NCBI GenBank assembly: GCA_038256525.1
Contig: JBBSKF010000041.1
Location: 1-22,432 of the forward strand
Direction: 5' to 3'
Source of the DNA: SCTD01 sp038256525
GTDB taxonomy: Bacteria; Actinomycetota; Actinomycetes; Mycobacteriales; SCTD01
Length of the DNA stretch: 22,432 nucleotides
In this document: one piece after another, positions 13,503-21,513 of the stretch
Position numbering within the stretch: position 1 is the stretch's first letter
Layout: each line of letters opens with the position of its first letter
Made by a program: the position numbers and the translations under genes
The notes under the pieces: model-generated
What the model saw: only the letters and a program-made list of their open reading frames with translations
What the model was told of the DNA's origin: nothing
The model's database searches: none

Positions 13503-16294
13503 CCGGTGCGCCCCGGCGTCAGCTCGAACCACACCCGCTTGCCGGCCGGCAGCGGCTCGGCCCCCCATCGGTCGGCGAGCACCTCGACCATGAGCAGGCC
13601 GCGCCCGGACTCCTGCTCCCAGCGCGGCTCGAGCAGCGCGCCGGGCAGCCGGCGGGAGTCATCGTCGACCTCGATCCGTACCAGATCGTCGCGCAGGATC
13701 GCCCGGACCTCGACGTGCCCCTGCCCGGCGTGCCGGGCCGAGTTGGCGACCAGCTCGGTCACCAGGAGTTCAGCCACCTCCACGTCGAGGTCACGACCAC
13801 CCAGGAGCTCCCCGACAGCACGCCGCGCTATGCCCGCGGAGGCGGCGACGGTCGGCAGCCGCAGCTCGAGATCGGCCGTGGTGCCCAGCAGTAGGGCAAG
13901 CACGGCCGTGTCGTCGCTCTGCTCGCCGTCCCGCCCGAGGGCGCTCAGCACACGGTCGCAGGCCTCGTCGGCGCTGCGGACCGGTGGGCGCAGAGCCGCC
14001 ACGAGCCGGTCCAGCCCGTCGCTGATCGAGGCGTCCCGGCTCTCCACCAGCCCATCGGTGTAGAGCAGCAGCAGTGAGCCGGCGGGCAGGTGCCTGGTGT
14101 GTTCGACGAACCGCGCGCCCCCGACACCGAGCGGCAGCCCCGGGTCGAGCTCGAGCAGTTGCGGACCGCACTCCGGGGACACAAGGACAGGCGGCGGGTG
14201 CCCTGCGGTCGCCACCGACAGGTGGCGCCTGTTCGGGTCCAGTCGGGCCACGACGCAGGTCGTGAAGTTCAGGTCGTCGATGGCCAGCACAACCCGGTCG
14301 AGCCGCTTCAAGATCTGCGCGGGAGCGTGACCCTCCAGTGCGTACGCGCGCACGGTCGCCTGCAGCTGGCCCATCACGGCGGCGGCGTGCACCCCCCGGC
14401 CGACGACGTCGCCGATGACCAGCACGAGTGCCTCGCCGACTTCGATGACGTCGTACCAGTCGCCGCCGACCTGCGTGCCGCGAGCGCCCGGCAGGTAGCG
14501 GGCCGCCGCGCGGAAATCCGGTCCGGTCGGCAACTTGCGCGGCAGCAGGCTGCGCTGGAGCGTGACTGCCAGGTCGCGCTCGAAGGCGTAGCGGCTCGCG
14601 TTGTCGAGCGCGAGGCCGGCCCGGCGAGCGAGGTCGAGCGCGTGCTCGAGATCGGCTGGGTCGTACTGCTCGTGCCGGGACAGCGTCAGCACGCCGACCG
14701 TGCGGCCGCGCGCGGTCAGCGGGACGCAGATGCTGCTGCGACCGAGCACCTGCCCGAGCTCGACGGCCTGCTCGTCGGTGAGGGTCACCGCTCGCAGCAT
14801 CTCGGGTGTCGTCGTCTGCACCAGCTGCGGCTGTCCGCTCGCGAGCACGGCAGCCGGGCCGTACGGCACGTCGAGCAGCACGGGTGCGGCGCCGAAGAAC
14901 GCGGCGACCCGCTCCAGGCCGGCGCTGTCGGCCGTGGCGCAGGCCCGCAACACCAGCTCCTTCGTGTCGTCCAGCAGGTGCAGCAGCGAGACGTCCGCAA
15001 GCTGCGGGACCACCAGGTCGACCAGCGCCGAACCGATCCCTGCTGGGTCGAAGCTCTCGGCGAACAGCGCTGAGGCTCGTGAGAGCACGCTCTGCAGCCG
15101 GGCGGCCTGCTGGGCCTCGCGGCGTGCTACCCGCTCCCCCTCGAAGGCTTCCAACCGCTCGATCGTGGAGCTCGCCATCTGCGCCAGCTGCACGAGGATC
15201 GCCTCGTCCTCGGCGGTGAAAGGTGACTCGTCGACCTTGTCACTGAGCTGCACGAGTCCGAGGTTGGTGCCGTCCCGGCCGATGAGCGGCGCCGCAAGGT
15301 AGTCAGGCAACGGCGGATGGCCGGGCGCATCGACAAGGCCTCGCCAGTCCGGATGGGCACGCAGCTGGTCCCCCGTCAGCCGAAGCGTGCGGTTGCCCCG
15401 AACGACGGACTCGAGCACCCCCATGCTGTTCGGCAAGGCGTCGAAGGTGCGCCACCCGGCGTACTTCTCAGACAATGAGACATGGGTGTCCGCGTCCTGC
15501 CAACCGCCCCGCAGTCTGGTCGTGACCGCCTGGTGGCAGCCGACGACGTCCCGGGCGGCCTCGGTGACCAGGCGCAGCAGGACATCCAGGCTGTCCGCGG
15601 CCGACAGCGCCAGCGCACTGTCCGCGAGAGCTCGCAGCTGTACGGCCCGCCGACGCTCCAGGGCGGCGAGCTTGCGGGCCTGGCCGTGCAGCCGAGCCCG
15701 TTCCACGATCTCAGCAGCTTGCCGCGCGTAGAGCTCGACGAGCTCGAGGTGGCGCACGTCCGGTGTGACGACGGACCGGTAGTAGGCCGAGAGCGCTCCC
15801 ATCGGCTCCCCGGCGAGGGTCAGCATCGGCACGGACAGCGCCGCTCGCACACCGTGCTGGAGGGCGCCTTCCTTGAAGGTCGAGTAGTGCGGTGAGTTCG
15901 CCACGTCCTCGACCACCACGATGCGTCGCTCGGACACCGCGCGGCCCACCGACCCGGTGCCGAACGGCACCCGCAGGGCGCTGATGTAGTCGGCGGCGAA
16001 GCCGACCCAGGCACTCGCGACGAGGATCTCCGGCTCGTCCGGGTCGGTCACCCACACGGCGGCGATGTCGGTTCCGAGCAGCCTGCCGACAGCTGCGGCG
16101 AGCTGCTCCAGCAAAGGGGTGACCCGGCTCAGGTCCCGGATCGACGGGTCGATCTCGGCGAGGGGCGTCGCCCCCGCTGCGGCCGTGGCGAGCTCGACCT
16201 GGATGCGTGCGACCTCGTCGGCCGCGTCCTGCTTGCCCGCGGTAGCGGGATCCGCCACCCGGCGGTCCCTTCGCGCTCGGCGCTCGTCTGTCAC
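13499..16294 (-). CDS. Multi-GAF SpoIIE-type protein phosphatase with C-terminal HATPase domain
   Basis: A 931-aa soluble regulator. Three GAF-type sensor regions are recognisable at about 57-200, 225-385 and 400-565. The first has the VPFGTGSVGRAV and ALSVPML motifs; the third has the SSICVPLTARGRTVGVLTLSR motif. A PP2C/SpoIIE phosphatase domain (about 575-805) follows with metal-binding motifs GGDWYD (610-615), IGDVVGRG (627-634), YTDGLVE (745-751) and DDTAVL (794-799). A GHKL ATPase of the anti-sigma-factor type (about 810-928) has the N-box ELVANSARHA (847-856) and GRGLLMV (897-903). Such proteins dephosphorylate anti-anti-sigma factors and bind or phosphorylate sigma-regulator partners in actinobacterial stress or development. 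No partner gene is in the window. The GTG start overlaps the ligase stop (GTGA). Confidence 0.9.
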   Translation of the reverse strand: MTDERRARRDRRVADPATAGKQDAADEVARIQVELATAAAGATPLAEIDPSIRDLSRVTPLLEQLAAAVGRLLGTDIAAVWVTDPDEPEILVASAWVGFAADYISALRVPFGTGSVGRAVSERRIVVVEDVANSPHYSTFKEGALQHGVRAALSVPMLTLAGEPMGALSAYYRSVVTPDVRHLELVELYARQAAEIVERARLHGQARKLAALERRRAVQLRALADSALALSAADSLDVLLRLVTEAARDVVGCHQAVTTRLRGGWQDADTHVSLSEKYAGWRTFDALPNSMGVLESVVRGNRTLRLTGDQLRAHPDWRGLVDAPGHPPLPDYLAAPLIGRDGTNLGLVQLSDKVDESPFTAEDEAILVQLAQMASSTIERLEAFEGERVARREAQQAARLQSVLSRASALFAESFDPAGIGSALVDLVVPQLADVSLLHLLDDTKELVLRACATADSAGLERVAAFFGAAPVLLDVPYGPAAVLASGQPQLVQTTTPEMLRAVTLTDEQAVELGQVLGRSSICVPLTARGRTVGVLTLSRHEQYDPADLEHALDLARRAGLALDNASRYAFERDLAVTLQRSLLPRKLPTGPDFRAAARYLPGARGTQVGGDWYDVIEVGEALVLVIGDVVGRGVHAAAVMGQLQATVRAYALEGHAPAQILKRLDRVVLAIDDLNFTTCVVARLDPNRRHLSVATAGHPPPVLVSPECGPQLLELDPGLPLGVGGARFVEHTRHLPAGSLLLLYTDGLVESRDASISDGLDRLVAALRPPVRSADEACDRVLSALGRDGEQSDDTAVLALLLGTTADLELRLPTVAASAGIARRAVGELLGGRDLDVEVAELLVTELVANSARHAGQGHVEVRAILRDDLVRIEVDDDSRRLPGALLEPRWEQESGRGLLMVEVLADRWGAEPLPAGKRVWFELTPGRTG

Positions 16295-17406
16295 AGCCCC
16301 AGGATCGCGATCAGATCGCGCGCCGCCTCACCACCGGCCTCGATCGCCACGTCCAGCGCACGCGGGACGTCGAGGTCGGCGACGAGCGCGTCCAGCACAG
16401 CCACCGTCCCGCTCGATCCACCGTCCGGGCGGCCGGCGGCGACGCGCAGCGCATCCAGGCGTACGCCAGCCTGCTCCAGCGAGGCACCGGAGAAGTCCCA
16501 CGGGGCCGCGTAGTGACGGTCGAGCAGCATCGTGCGGACCGTCGGCCCGCTGGTGCCTGCGATCAGGTCGGCCACGAACACCAGGTTGCCCGTCGACTTG
16601 GCCATCTTCCTGCCGTCCAGTTGCACGGTCCCGACGTGCAGCCAGGAGCGGGCGAACGGGACGACGCCGGTGGCCGCCTCGGCCTGGGCGCTCTCGTAGG
16701 CGTGGTGCGGGAAACGCAGGTCGGCGCCGCCGGCGTGCAGGTCGACCGACGAGCCGTAGGTCGACAACGCCATCGCGGTGCATTCGGCGTGCCAACCCGG
16801 CCGCCCTGGGCCCCACGGCGACGGCCAGGCCGGTTCCCCGGACGCGCTCACCTGCCACACCGCCTGGTCGAGTGGGTCGCGCTTGGCAGGGTCGTCCGTA
16901 CGCCCGCCGTTGCTGTCGAGAAGCCGGAGCGCCTCGTCCCGCTGCAGCCCGCTGGCCCCGAGGACAGCGGCGCCGCGGAAGTAGACGCTGCCCTGCGCGG
17001 CGTAGGCCGCATCGCTGTCGAGCAGGGCCGCGGCCAAGGCGATCACCTGGGCGACGTGGGTGTGCGCCCGCGGCTCGTGCGTCGGGCGCCGGACCCCCAG
17101 GGCGTCCATGTCGCGCTCGAAGTGAAACTGCTGGACAGCGGCGAACCTGTCGTAGTGCGCGCCCGCGCGGTTCGCCGCGTCGAACAGCACGTCATCGACG
17201 TCGGTGACGTTGCGACAGACCTCGACCGAGATCCCGAGCCGGCGCAGCACCCGCTCTGCGGCGTCGACCCACACGAAGGTCGCAGCGTGGCCGAGGTGCG
17301 TCACGTCGTACGGCGTGACCCCGCAGACGTAGATCCGGGCCCGGCCGACGACGGTCAGCGGCCGGCCCCCGAGCTGCAGCCGCGGCGGGATCGTCGGGTC
17401 TGTCAC
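16291..17406 (-). CDS. Cysteinyl-tRNA synthetase/MshC-like class I ligase
   Basis: A 371-aa class I aminoacyl-tRNA-synthetase-like enzyme. The motif CGVTPYDVTHLGHAAT (28-43) resembles MshC, the ATP-dependent cysteine:GlcN-inositol ligase of mycothiol synthesis, more than canonical CysRS (TVYD). Expected zinc ligands Cys28, Cys209, His234 and Glu238 are present, as are the cysteine-pocket residues Thr31, Thr68 and Trp205. The KMSKS loop is KMAKS (267-271). Only about 100 residues follow it, so the CysRS anticodon-binding domain is missing. It is shorter than usual MshC (about 410) because the N-terminal extension is absent. The GTG start has AGGAG 6 nt upstream. It could be MshC itself, a paralogue using another amine acceptor, or a truncated CysRS; I favour MshC or an MshC-like paralogue. 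Confidence 0.85.
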   Translation of the reverse strand: MTDPTIPPRLQLGGRPLTVVGRARIYVCGVTPYDVTHLGHAATFVWVDAAERVLRRLGISVEVCRNVTDVDDVLFDAANRAGAHYDRFAAVQQFHFERDMDALGVRRPTHEPRAHTHVAQVIALAAALLDSDAAYAAQGSVYFRGAAVLGASGLQRDEALRLLDSNGGRTDDPAKRDPLDQAVWQVSASGEPAWPSPWGPGRPGWHAECTAMALSTYGSSVDLHAGGADLRFPHHAYESAQAEAATGVVPFARSWLHVGTVQLDGRKMAKSTGNLVFVADLIAGTSGPTVRTMLLDRHYAAPWDFSGASLEQAGVRLDALRVAAGRPDGGSSGTVAVLDALVADLDVPRALDVAIEAGGEAARDLIAILGL

Positions 17407-17412
17407 TTCTTG

Positions 17413-17417
17413 CTCCT
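17413..17417 (-). promoter_or_regulatory. Shine-Dalgarno of the MshC-like ligase
   Basis: AGGAG on the minus strand lies 6 nt before the GTG at 17404-17406. It decides the start and excludes the much longer open frame reaching 17961, which overlaps the upstream GTPase. Confidence 0.75.
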
Positions 17418-17461
17418 GCCGGGTCGGAAGGGCTCCAGCCTGCCACTGGAAGGTCCGCTTC

Positions 17462-19030
17462 TCAGGATTTCGCCAAGGCCACCGCTGCGCAGAAGCGGTC
17501 GTGGTCGGCGCGAACGGCGCGCAAGGGATCGAGCAGCTCCTCCCGCGCCACCTGCTCCACCGCGTCGTACAGGCGTCGTTGCGCCCTGCGGCCGCGCCGA
17601 CGTGCGCCCGCGCGGACGAGGGGTCGGCTGAGAAGGGCCGTGAGCACGCCGGCCAGCAGGCCGCCGAGCAGCAGCAGCGTCGGGACCGGGATGCCTTGCA
17701 CCTTCGGCAGCGGCACCACCGCATCGAGCTGGAGGTAGGCCAGCCCGACCAGGGCCAGCAGCCACAGCGCACCGGTGACGGCACCGAGCACGAGCAGCCA
17801 CTGCAGCCCACCGACCGCGCGCTGCCACGCTGGCGGACGGTCCGACCCGAGGTCGGTGCCGGCAACTGCGGAGTCGAGGCGGTCGGCGAGCCGCTGCTCG
17901 CGCACCTCGACGGTGCGCCGCAGGTCGTCACGCCAGACCTGCGGCAGATCCGCGCCGGCACCGTCGCGGAGCCGGCGCAGCGCCGTCGTGACCGCCGCCT
18001 GCTGCACCGCGCTCGGCGGCTGAAGCGAGGTCAGCGCGTTGGGATCGCCGACGTGCAGGCGCTTCAGCGGGTCGGGCCGGAGCTTGCCGGTCCAGCGCAG
18101 GAGTGGCCAGCCGGTGCGCGCGGCGCCACGCTTGCGGATCGAGCGTTCGAGCGCACCGACCACCACCGGAACTCCCGCAGCGCCGGCCAGCGCGTCGACG
18201 AGCTGTGCCCGATCTGCCTTGCCGAGCTGACTCGCACCGGCGCCGGAGCAGTGCGGGCCGAGGGCCGCGGCGGCCGACCGGACGTCGGCCGTGAGCCGGT
18301 CGGTGGCGGCCCGGCGGGCGCTCACCCGCGAGGCCAGCTCGGCCCGCAGCTCGGGCACGCCCGCACCGGTCCGAGCCGACAGCATCAGCAGTCGGGTCCT
18401 GGCCAGCCCCTCGCGGTCCAGCAGTGCGCGAAGGTCCGCTCGGCACTGCTCGGCAGCCGGCTCGTCGAGCCGGTCGACCTGGTTGAGCACGACCAGCAGC
18501 ACCTCGGCGTGGCTGGCCTGCGGGGCGAGGTAGCGGTCGTGAACGGCAGCGTCGGCGTACTTCTGCGGGTCGAGCACCCAGACCAGCACATCGACCAGCT
18601 CGACCAGGCGGTCGACCTCGAGCCGGTGCTCGAGCGTCGTGCTGTCGTGGTCCGGCAGGTCGAGCAGCACCAATCCGCAGAGCGCCGGGTCCGGTCGCTC
18701 GTGCCGGTGACGGCGCGGGACCTCGAGCCAGTCGAGCAGCCGGTCCGCGCCGTCACCCCACACCGTCGCGTGCGCGACGCCGGTCGTGGGACGGCGGACG
18801 CCGGGTGTGCTGACCTCGGCGCCGGACAGGGCATTGAACAGCGTCGACTTGCCACTGCCCGTGGCGCCCGCGAGGGCGACGACGGTGGCGTCGCCGAGGG
18901 CTTCGCGGGCGCCGGCCTTGGCCAGCAGCGCTCGCGCTCGGCCGACCTCGGGGATCGCCAGCCGGTCCTCGGCGATCTCGACCGCCTCGCGCAGCGCGGT
19001 CAGCCGGTCGGTCAGCGCCGGCGCGCTCAC
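17462..19030 (-). CDS. Dynamin-like membrane GTPase (second of a pair)
   Basis: A 522-aa GTPase. The G1/P-loop GATGSGKST is at 55-63, a switch threonine lies in RRPTTG (79-84), G3 reads DLPD (124-127) in place of DxxG, and G4 NQVD is at 183-186. A helical middle region is followed by two close hydrophobic helices at about 407-432 and 445-470, then a basic C-terminal segment RRRGRRAQRR. This architecture (G domain, helical stalk, paired TM hairpin) is that of bacterial dynamin-like or YfjP/EngA-related membrane GTPases, some of which act in actinobacterial septation or envelope-stress membrane repair. Its GTG overlaps the stop of the upstream GTPase (GTGA), so the two are probably made together and may heterodimerise. 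Exact orthology cannot be set here. Confidence 0.85.
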   Translation of the reverse strand: MSAPALTDRLTALREAVEIAEDRLAIPEVGRARALLAKAGAREALGDATVVALAGATGSGKSTLFNALSGAEVSTPGVRRPTTGVAHATVWGDGADRLLDWLEVPRRHRHERPDPALCGLVLLDLPDHDSTTLEHRLEVDRLVELVDVLVWVLDPQKYADAAVHDRYLAPQASHAEVLLVVLNQVDRLDEPAAEQCRADLRALLDREGLARTRLLMLSARTGAGVPELRAELASRVSARRAATDRLTADVRSAAAALGPHCSGAGASQLGKADRAQLVDALAGAAGVPVVVGALERSIRKRGAARTGWPLLRWTGKLRPDPLKRLHVGDPNALTSLQPPSAVQQAAVTTALRRLRDGAGADLPQVWRDDLRRTVEVREQRLADRLDSAVAGTDLGSDRPPAWQRAVGGLQWLLVLGAVTGALWLLALVGLAYLQLDAVVPLPKVQGIPVPTLLLLGGLLAGVLTALLSRPLVRAGARRRGRRAQRRLYDAVEQVAREELLDPLRAVRADHDRFCAAVALAKS

Positions 19031-20739
19031 CGGCGGGCCGCGGACAGCGCCTTCACGGCGTCGTGCAGGCCCTTCGCCGCGCCCTTGCCCGGCGCCACGG
19101 GCGCGAGCAGTGCGTCGAACCGGGACCGCTCGGCGGCCAGCAGCCGATCGGCCCGGGTGCGCAGGTCCTGCCGGGCAGCGGTGGCGAGCGAGCGCACGGC
19201 CGCGTCGCCGAACACCGCCTCGAGCACACGCTGCCCGAGCGCGGAGGTGCCACCGGCGACCGCGACCTCACCACCGGTCAGGCCGCCGGTGTTGGCGAAG
19301 ACCGCGACCATCACCACCAGCCCGACCCCGTTGACGCCGAACGACAGGAACCGCGCAGTGGACCGCTTGCCGGCGCCCTCGGTCCGGACGAGATCGAGTA
19401 CGTGGCCCTGCCAGCCGCGTACCTGCTGTTCCGCCGCCGCACCGAAACCGGGCGACACGGACTCGAGCTCTCGAGCCCGCCCGGCGATCAGCGCCGAGCC
19501 GCCCGGCAGGGCCCGCCAGGCGGTCACCGTCCGCTCGGCGGCGCGATCGGCCTCGGCATGCAGCAGCTGCTCGACACTGCTGACGAGGGCGACCTTCAGG
19601 TCGTCCGCGGGGGTCGCCCGACCGGTGAGCGCGGCGGTCACCCGGTCGCGCAGCCGGCCGACCTGTGCCTGCAGGCTGCGCATCCACTCGCCGGTGCCGA
19701 CGAACTCCTGCCATCGCGCCAGGACCTCGCCGCGCAGCAGCGTGCCGCTGCGTACGCCCTCGTCGATGTTGCTGCGTGCCGACTCGTAGGTCGCGTCGGC
19801 TGACTTCCTCAGCGCATCGGCCGTGACGTGCTGCTGCTCGACCGCGTCGATGATCCCGGCGACCCGGTTCGCGAGACTGTCGAGCGCGCCGTGCAGGGTC
19901 TGGCGTACGACGGCGGCGCGCGCCTCCTGGTCGGCGGCCAGCCGGTGCAGCCAGCTGCGCAACGGGGCGATCTGGTCCTCGTCCAGCCGACCGGACGTCA
20001 GCGGCCGTTCCTCGACGACGAACAGGCGGGCGCTGTGCAGCCCGGCCCGGTCGAGCATTCCGGCGAGGTCGTCGGTGACCTCTGCGACGGCTTCGGGGGG
20101 TACTCGGTCCAGCACCACGGCCAGCGCCGTCCCCCGCTCCTGGGCCGTGCGCAGCAGATCCCACGGCACGGCATCGGCGTAGCGGGCCGCCGTCGTCACG
20201 AACACCCACAGATCGGCTGCGGCCAGCAGCTGCCCGGCCAGCTCGCGGTTTGCCGCGACGACGGAGTCCACGTCGGGGGCATCGATCAGGGCCAGCCCGG
20301 CCGGGACGTCGTCACGCGCGACGAGGCGGAGCGCCCCGGGTCCGGCGTCGCCGCCGGCACCGGTCGTGCGGGCGAGGCCAGGCAGCACCCGCTGCTCGGC
20401 AAAGAAAGCCCGGTCGGCCGTGGCACACACCAACACGGGCGCGCGGGTGGTCGGGCGCAGCACACCGGCCCGGCTCACCTCGGCGCCCACGATGCTGTTG
20501 ACCAGGGTGGACTTGCCGGCGCCGGTCGAGCCGCCGACCACCGTGAGCAGGGGGGCGTCGAGGTCCCGCAACCGGGGCAGCAGGTAGTCGTCGATCTGGT
20601 CGACGACCGCCTTCACCGCTCTCGCCGCCTCGTCGCGAGTCTGGGTCGCAAGCCCGAGCGGCGCGGCGGCCACGTGGTCGCGCAGGGCCTGCAGAGCGAC
20701 GGGCAGGGGGGCAGCTGCCGGGTCGAGGAGTGCCTTCAC
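19027..20739 (-). CDS. Dynamin-like GTPase (first of a pair)
   Basis: A 570-aa GTPase homologous in layout to the next gene. The P-loop GGSTGAGKST is at 69-78, LRPTTR (94-99) carries the switch threonine, and G3 reads DAPD (153-156). The canonical NKxD is replaced by LDRV in AVVLDRVPPEA, so guanine specificity may be altered. A long helical, Ala/Arg/Glu-rich region (about 240-450) suggests a stalk or coiled coil. A hydrophobic hairpin at about 465-500 (FGVNGVGLVVMVAVF and a Gly/Ala-rich segment) suggests membrane contact. GTG start at 20737-20739, 144 nt downstream of recX. It is the first gene of the GTPase-GTPase-ligase-phosphatase run. Confidence 0.83.
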   Translation of the reverse strand: MKALLDPAAAPLPVALQALRDHVAAAPLGLATQTRDEAARAVKAVVDQIDDYLLPRLRDLDAPLLTVVGGSTGAGKSTLVNSIVGAEVSRAGVLRPTTRAPVLVCATADRAFFAEQRVLPGLARTTGAGGDAGPGALRLVARDDVPAGLALIDAPDVDSVVAANRELAGQLLAAADLWVFVTTAARYADAVPWDLLRTAQERGTALAVVLDRVPPEAVAEVTDDLAGMLDRAGLHSARLFVVEERPLTSGRLDEDQIAPLRSWLHRLAADQEARAAVVRQTLHGALDSLANRVAGIIDAVEQQHVTADALRKSADATYESARSNIDEGVRSGTLLRGEVLARWQEFVGTGEWMRSLQAQVGRLRDRVTAALTGRATPADDLKVALVSSVEQLLHAEADRAAERTVTAWRALPGGSALIAGRARELESVSPGFGAAAEQQVRGWQGHVLDLVRTEGAGKRSTARFLSFGVNGVGLVVMVAVFANTGGLTGGEVAVAGGTSALGQRVLEAVFGDAAVRSLATAARQDLRTRADRLLAAERSRFDALLAPVAPGKGAAKGLHDAVKALSAARR

Positions 20740-20883
20740 GCAGGGGTCGTGCCCGCCCGGGGACGGCGTAGCCCTCTGCGCTGCCGCGATGTCAGCGCGC
20801 GCCCGGCCTTGCCGCCTGTGGTGAGTTCTGTGGCGGACCTGGGCGCGTTCCGGCTCAGTAAGCTCGCCGCCCAGGGCTCTCCT
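20740..20883. other. Intergenic region between recX and the GTPase operon
   Basis: One of the larger gene-free gaps in the window (144 bp). It should hold the end of the recA-recX transcript and a promoter for the GTPase cluster. I see the inverted repeat listed separately but no convincing -10/-35 pair. Confidence 0.5.
20838..20875 (-). terminator. 8-bp inverted repeat just downstream of recX
   Basis: CCTGGGCG (20838-20845) and CGCCCAGG (20868-20875) are perfect inverted arms around 22 nt, starting 8 nt after the recX stop. No T-tract follows on the minus strand. This could be a terminator or processing hairpin for the recA-recX transcript. Confidence 0.35.
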
Positions 20884-21507
20884 CTATCTATCCGTCTGGT
20901 GCTCCTCGAGCACCGGCCACGCCTCGTCCATGACCTCACCCTCCGCGGTGATCGCCTCGCGCACCACCCGGAACGCCATGCCGACCGGGTAGCCCTTGCG
21001 CGCCAGCATGCCGGCCAGACGCCGCACCCGGGCGTCGGTCGGCAGGCCGGCGGTGGTTCGCAGCTTTCGGTCGACGAGCGCCCGCGCGGTTGCGAGCTCG
21101 ACCTCCGGGTCGATAGTGGCGAGGGCATTGGCTATCGAGGCGTCGGGGACACCTTTGCGGCGCAGCTCCTGGGACAGGGCTGCTCCGGCGAGCCCCTTGC
21201 TGCGCTGCCTCGAGCTGACCCACAGCTGGGCGAACTGTGCGTCGTCGATCAAGCCGACGTCGGTGAACCGGCTCAGCACCTGCTCGGCAACCTCGTCCCC
21301 GACGCCCTTCTTGCGCAGGGTCGCAGCGAGCTCGGCGCGGGTCCGTGGTGCGTGCTCGAGCTGGTGCAGGCAGATCTGCCGGGCGACGTCGACCGGGTCG
21401 GCGGGCGCTGGCTCGGCCTTGGCCGGCGCCTCGCGGACGCCTCTGCTGCGGCCGCCCCCGAAGGAGGACGAGCCTGACGTGGCGGGCGACCGCGAGGCGA
21501 AGCTCAT
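20884..21507 (-). CDS. recX: RecA regulatory protein RecX
   Basis: A 207-aa modulator that caps or destabilises RecA filaments. The first 35 or so residues are Ser/Gly/Pro/Ala-rich and probably disordered. The three-helix repeats follow: ICLHQLEHAPRTRAELAATLRKKG, the GLIDDAQFAQLWV block with QRSKGLAGAALSQELRRKGV, and the C-terminal RRLAGMLARKGYP repeat. The start ATG (21505-21507) lies 6 nt after the recA stop, so the two are cotranscribed as in most actinobacteria. Length is normal and no damage is seen. Confidence 0.94.
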   Translation of the reverse strand: MSFASRSPATSGSSSFGGGRSRGVREAPAKAEPAPADPVDVARQICLHQLEHAPRTRAELAATLRKKGVGDEVAEQVLSRFTDVGLIDDAQFAQLWVSSRQRSKGLAGAALSQELRRKGVPDASIANALATIDPEVELATARALVDRKLRTTAGLPTDARVRRLAGMLARKGYPVGMAFRVVREAITAEGEVMDEAWPVLEEHQTDR

Positions 21508-21513
21508 CGAGTT

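Noticed and set aside
17407..17461. TCCAG/CTGGA stem between the second GTPase and the ligase as a terminator
   Set aside because: Only 5 bp with a 7-nt loop and no T-tract in a high-GC background; easily chance.
17501..19789. A 762-aa open frame on the plus strand opposite the two GTPases
   Set aside because: It is a high-GC antisense shadow: its composition is rich in Arg/Gln/Gly/Ala, no domain is recognisable, and the minus strand holds clear GTPase motifs.
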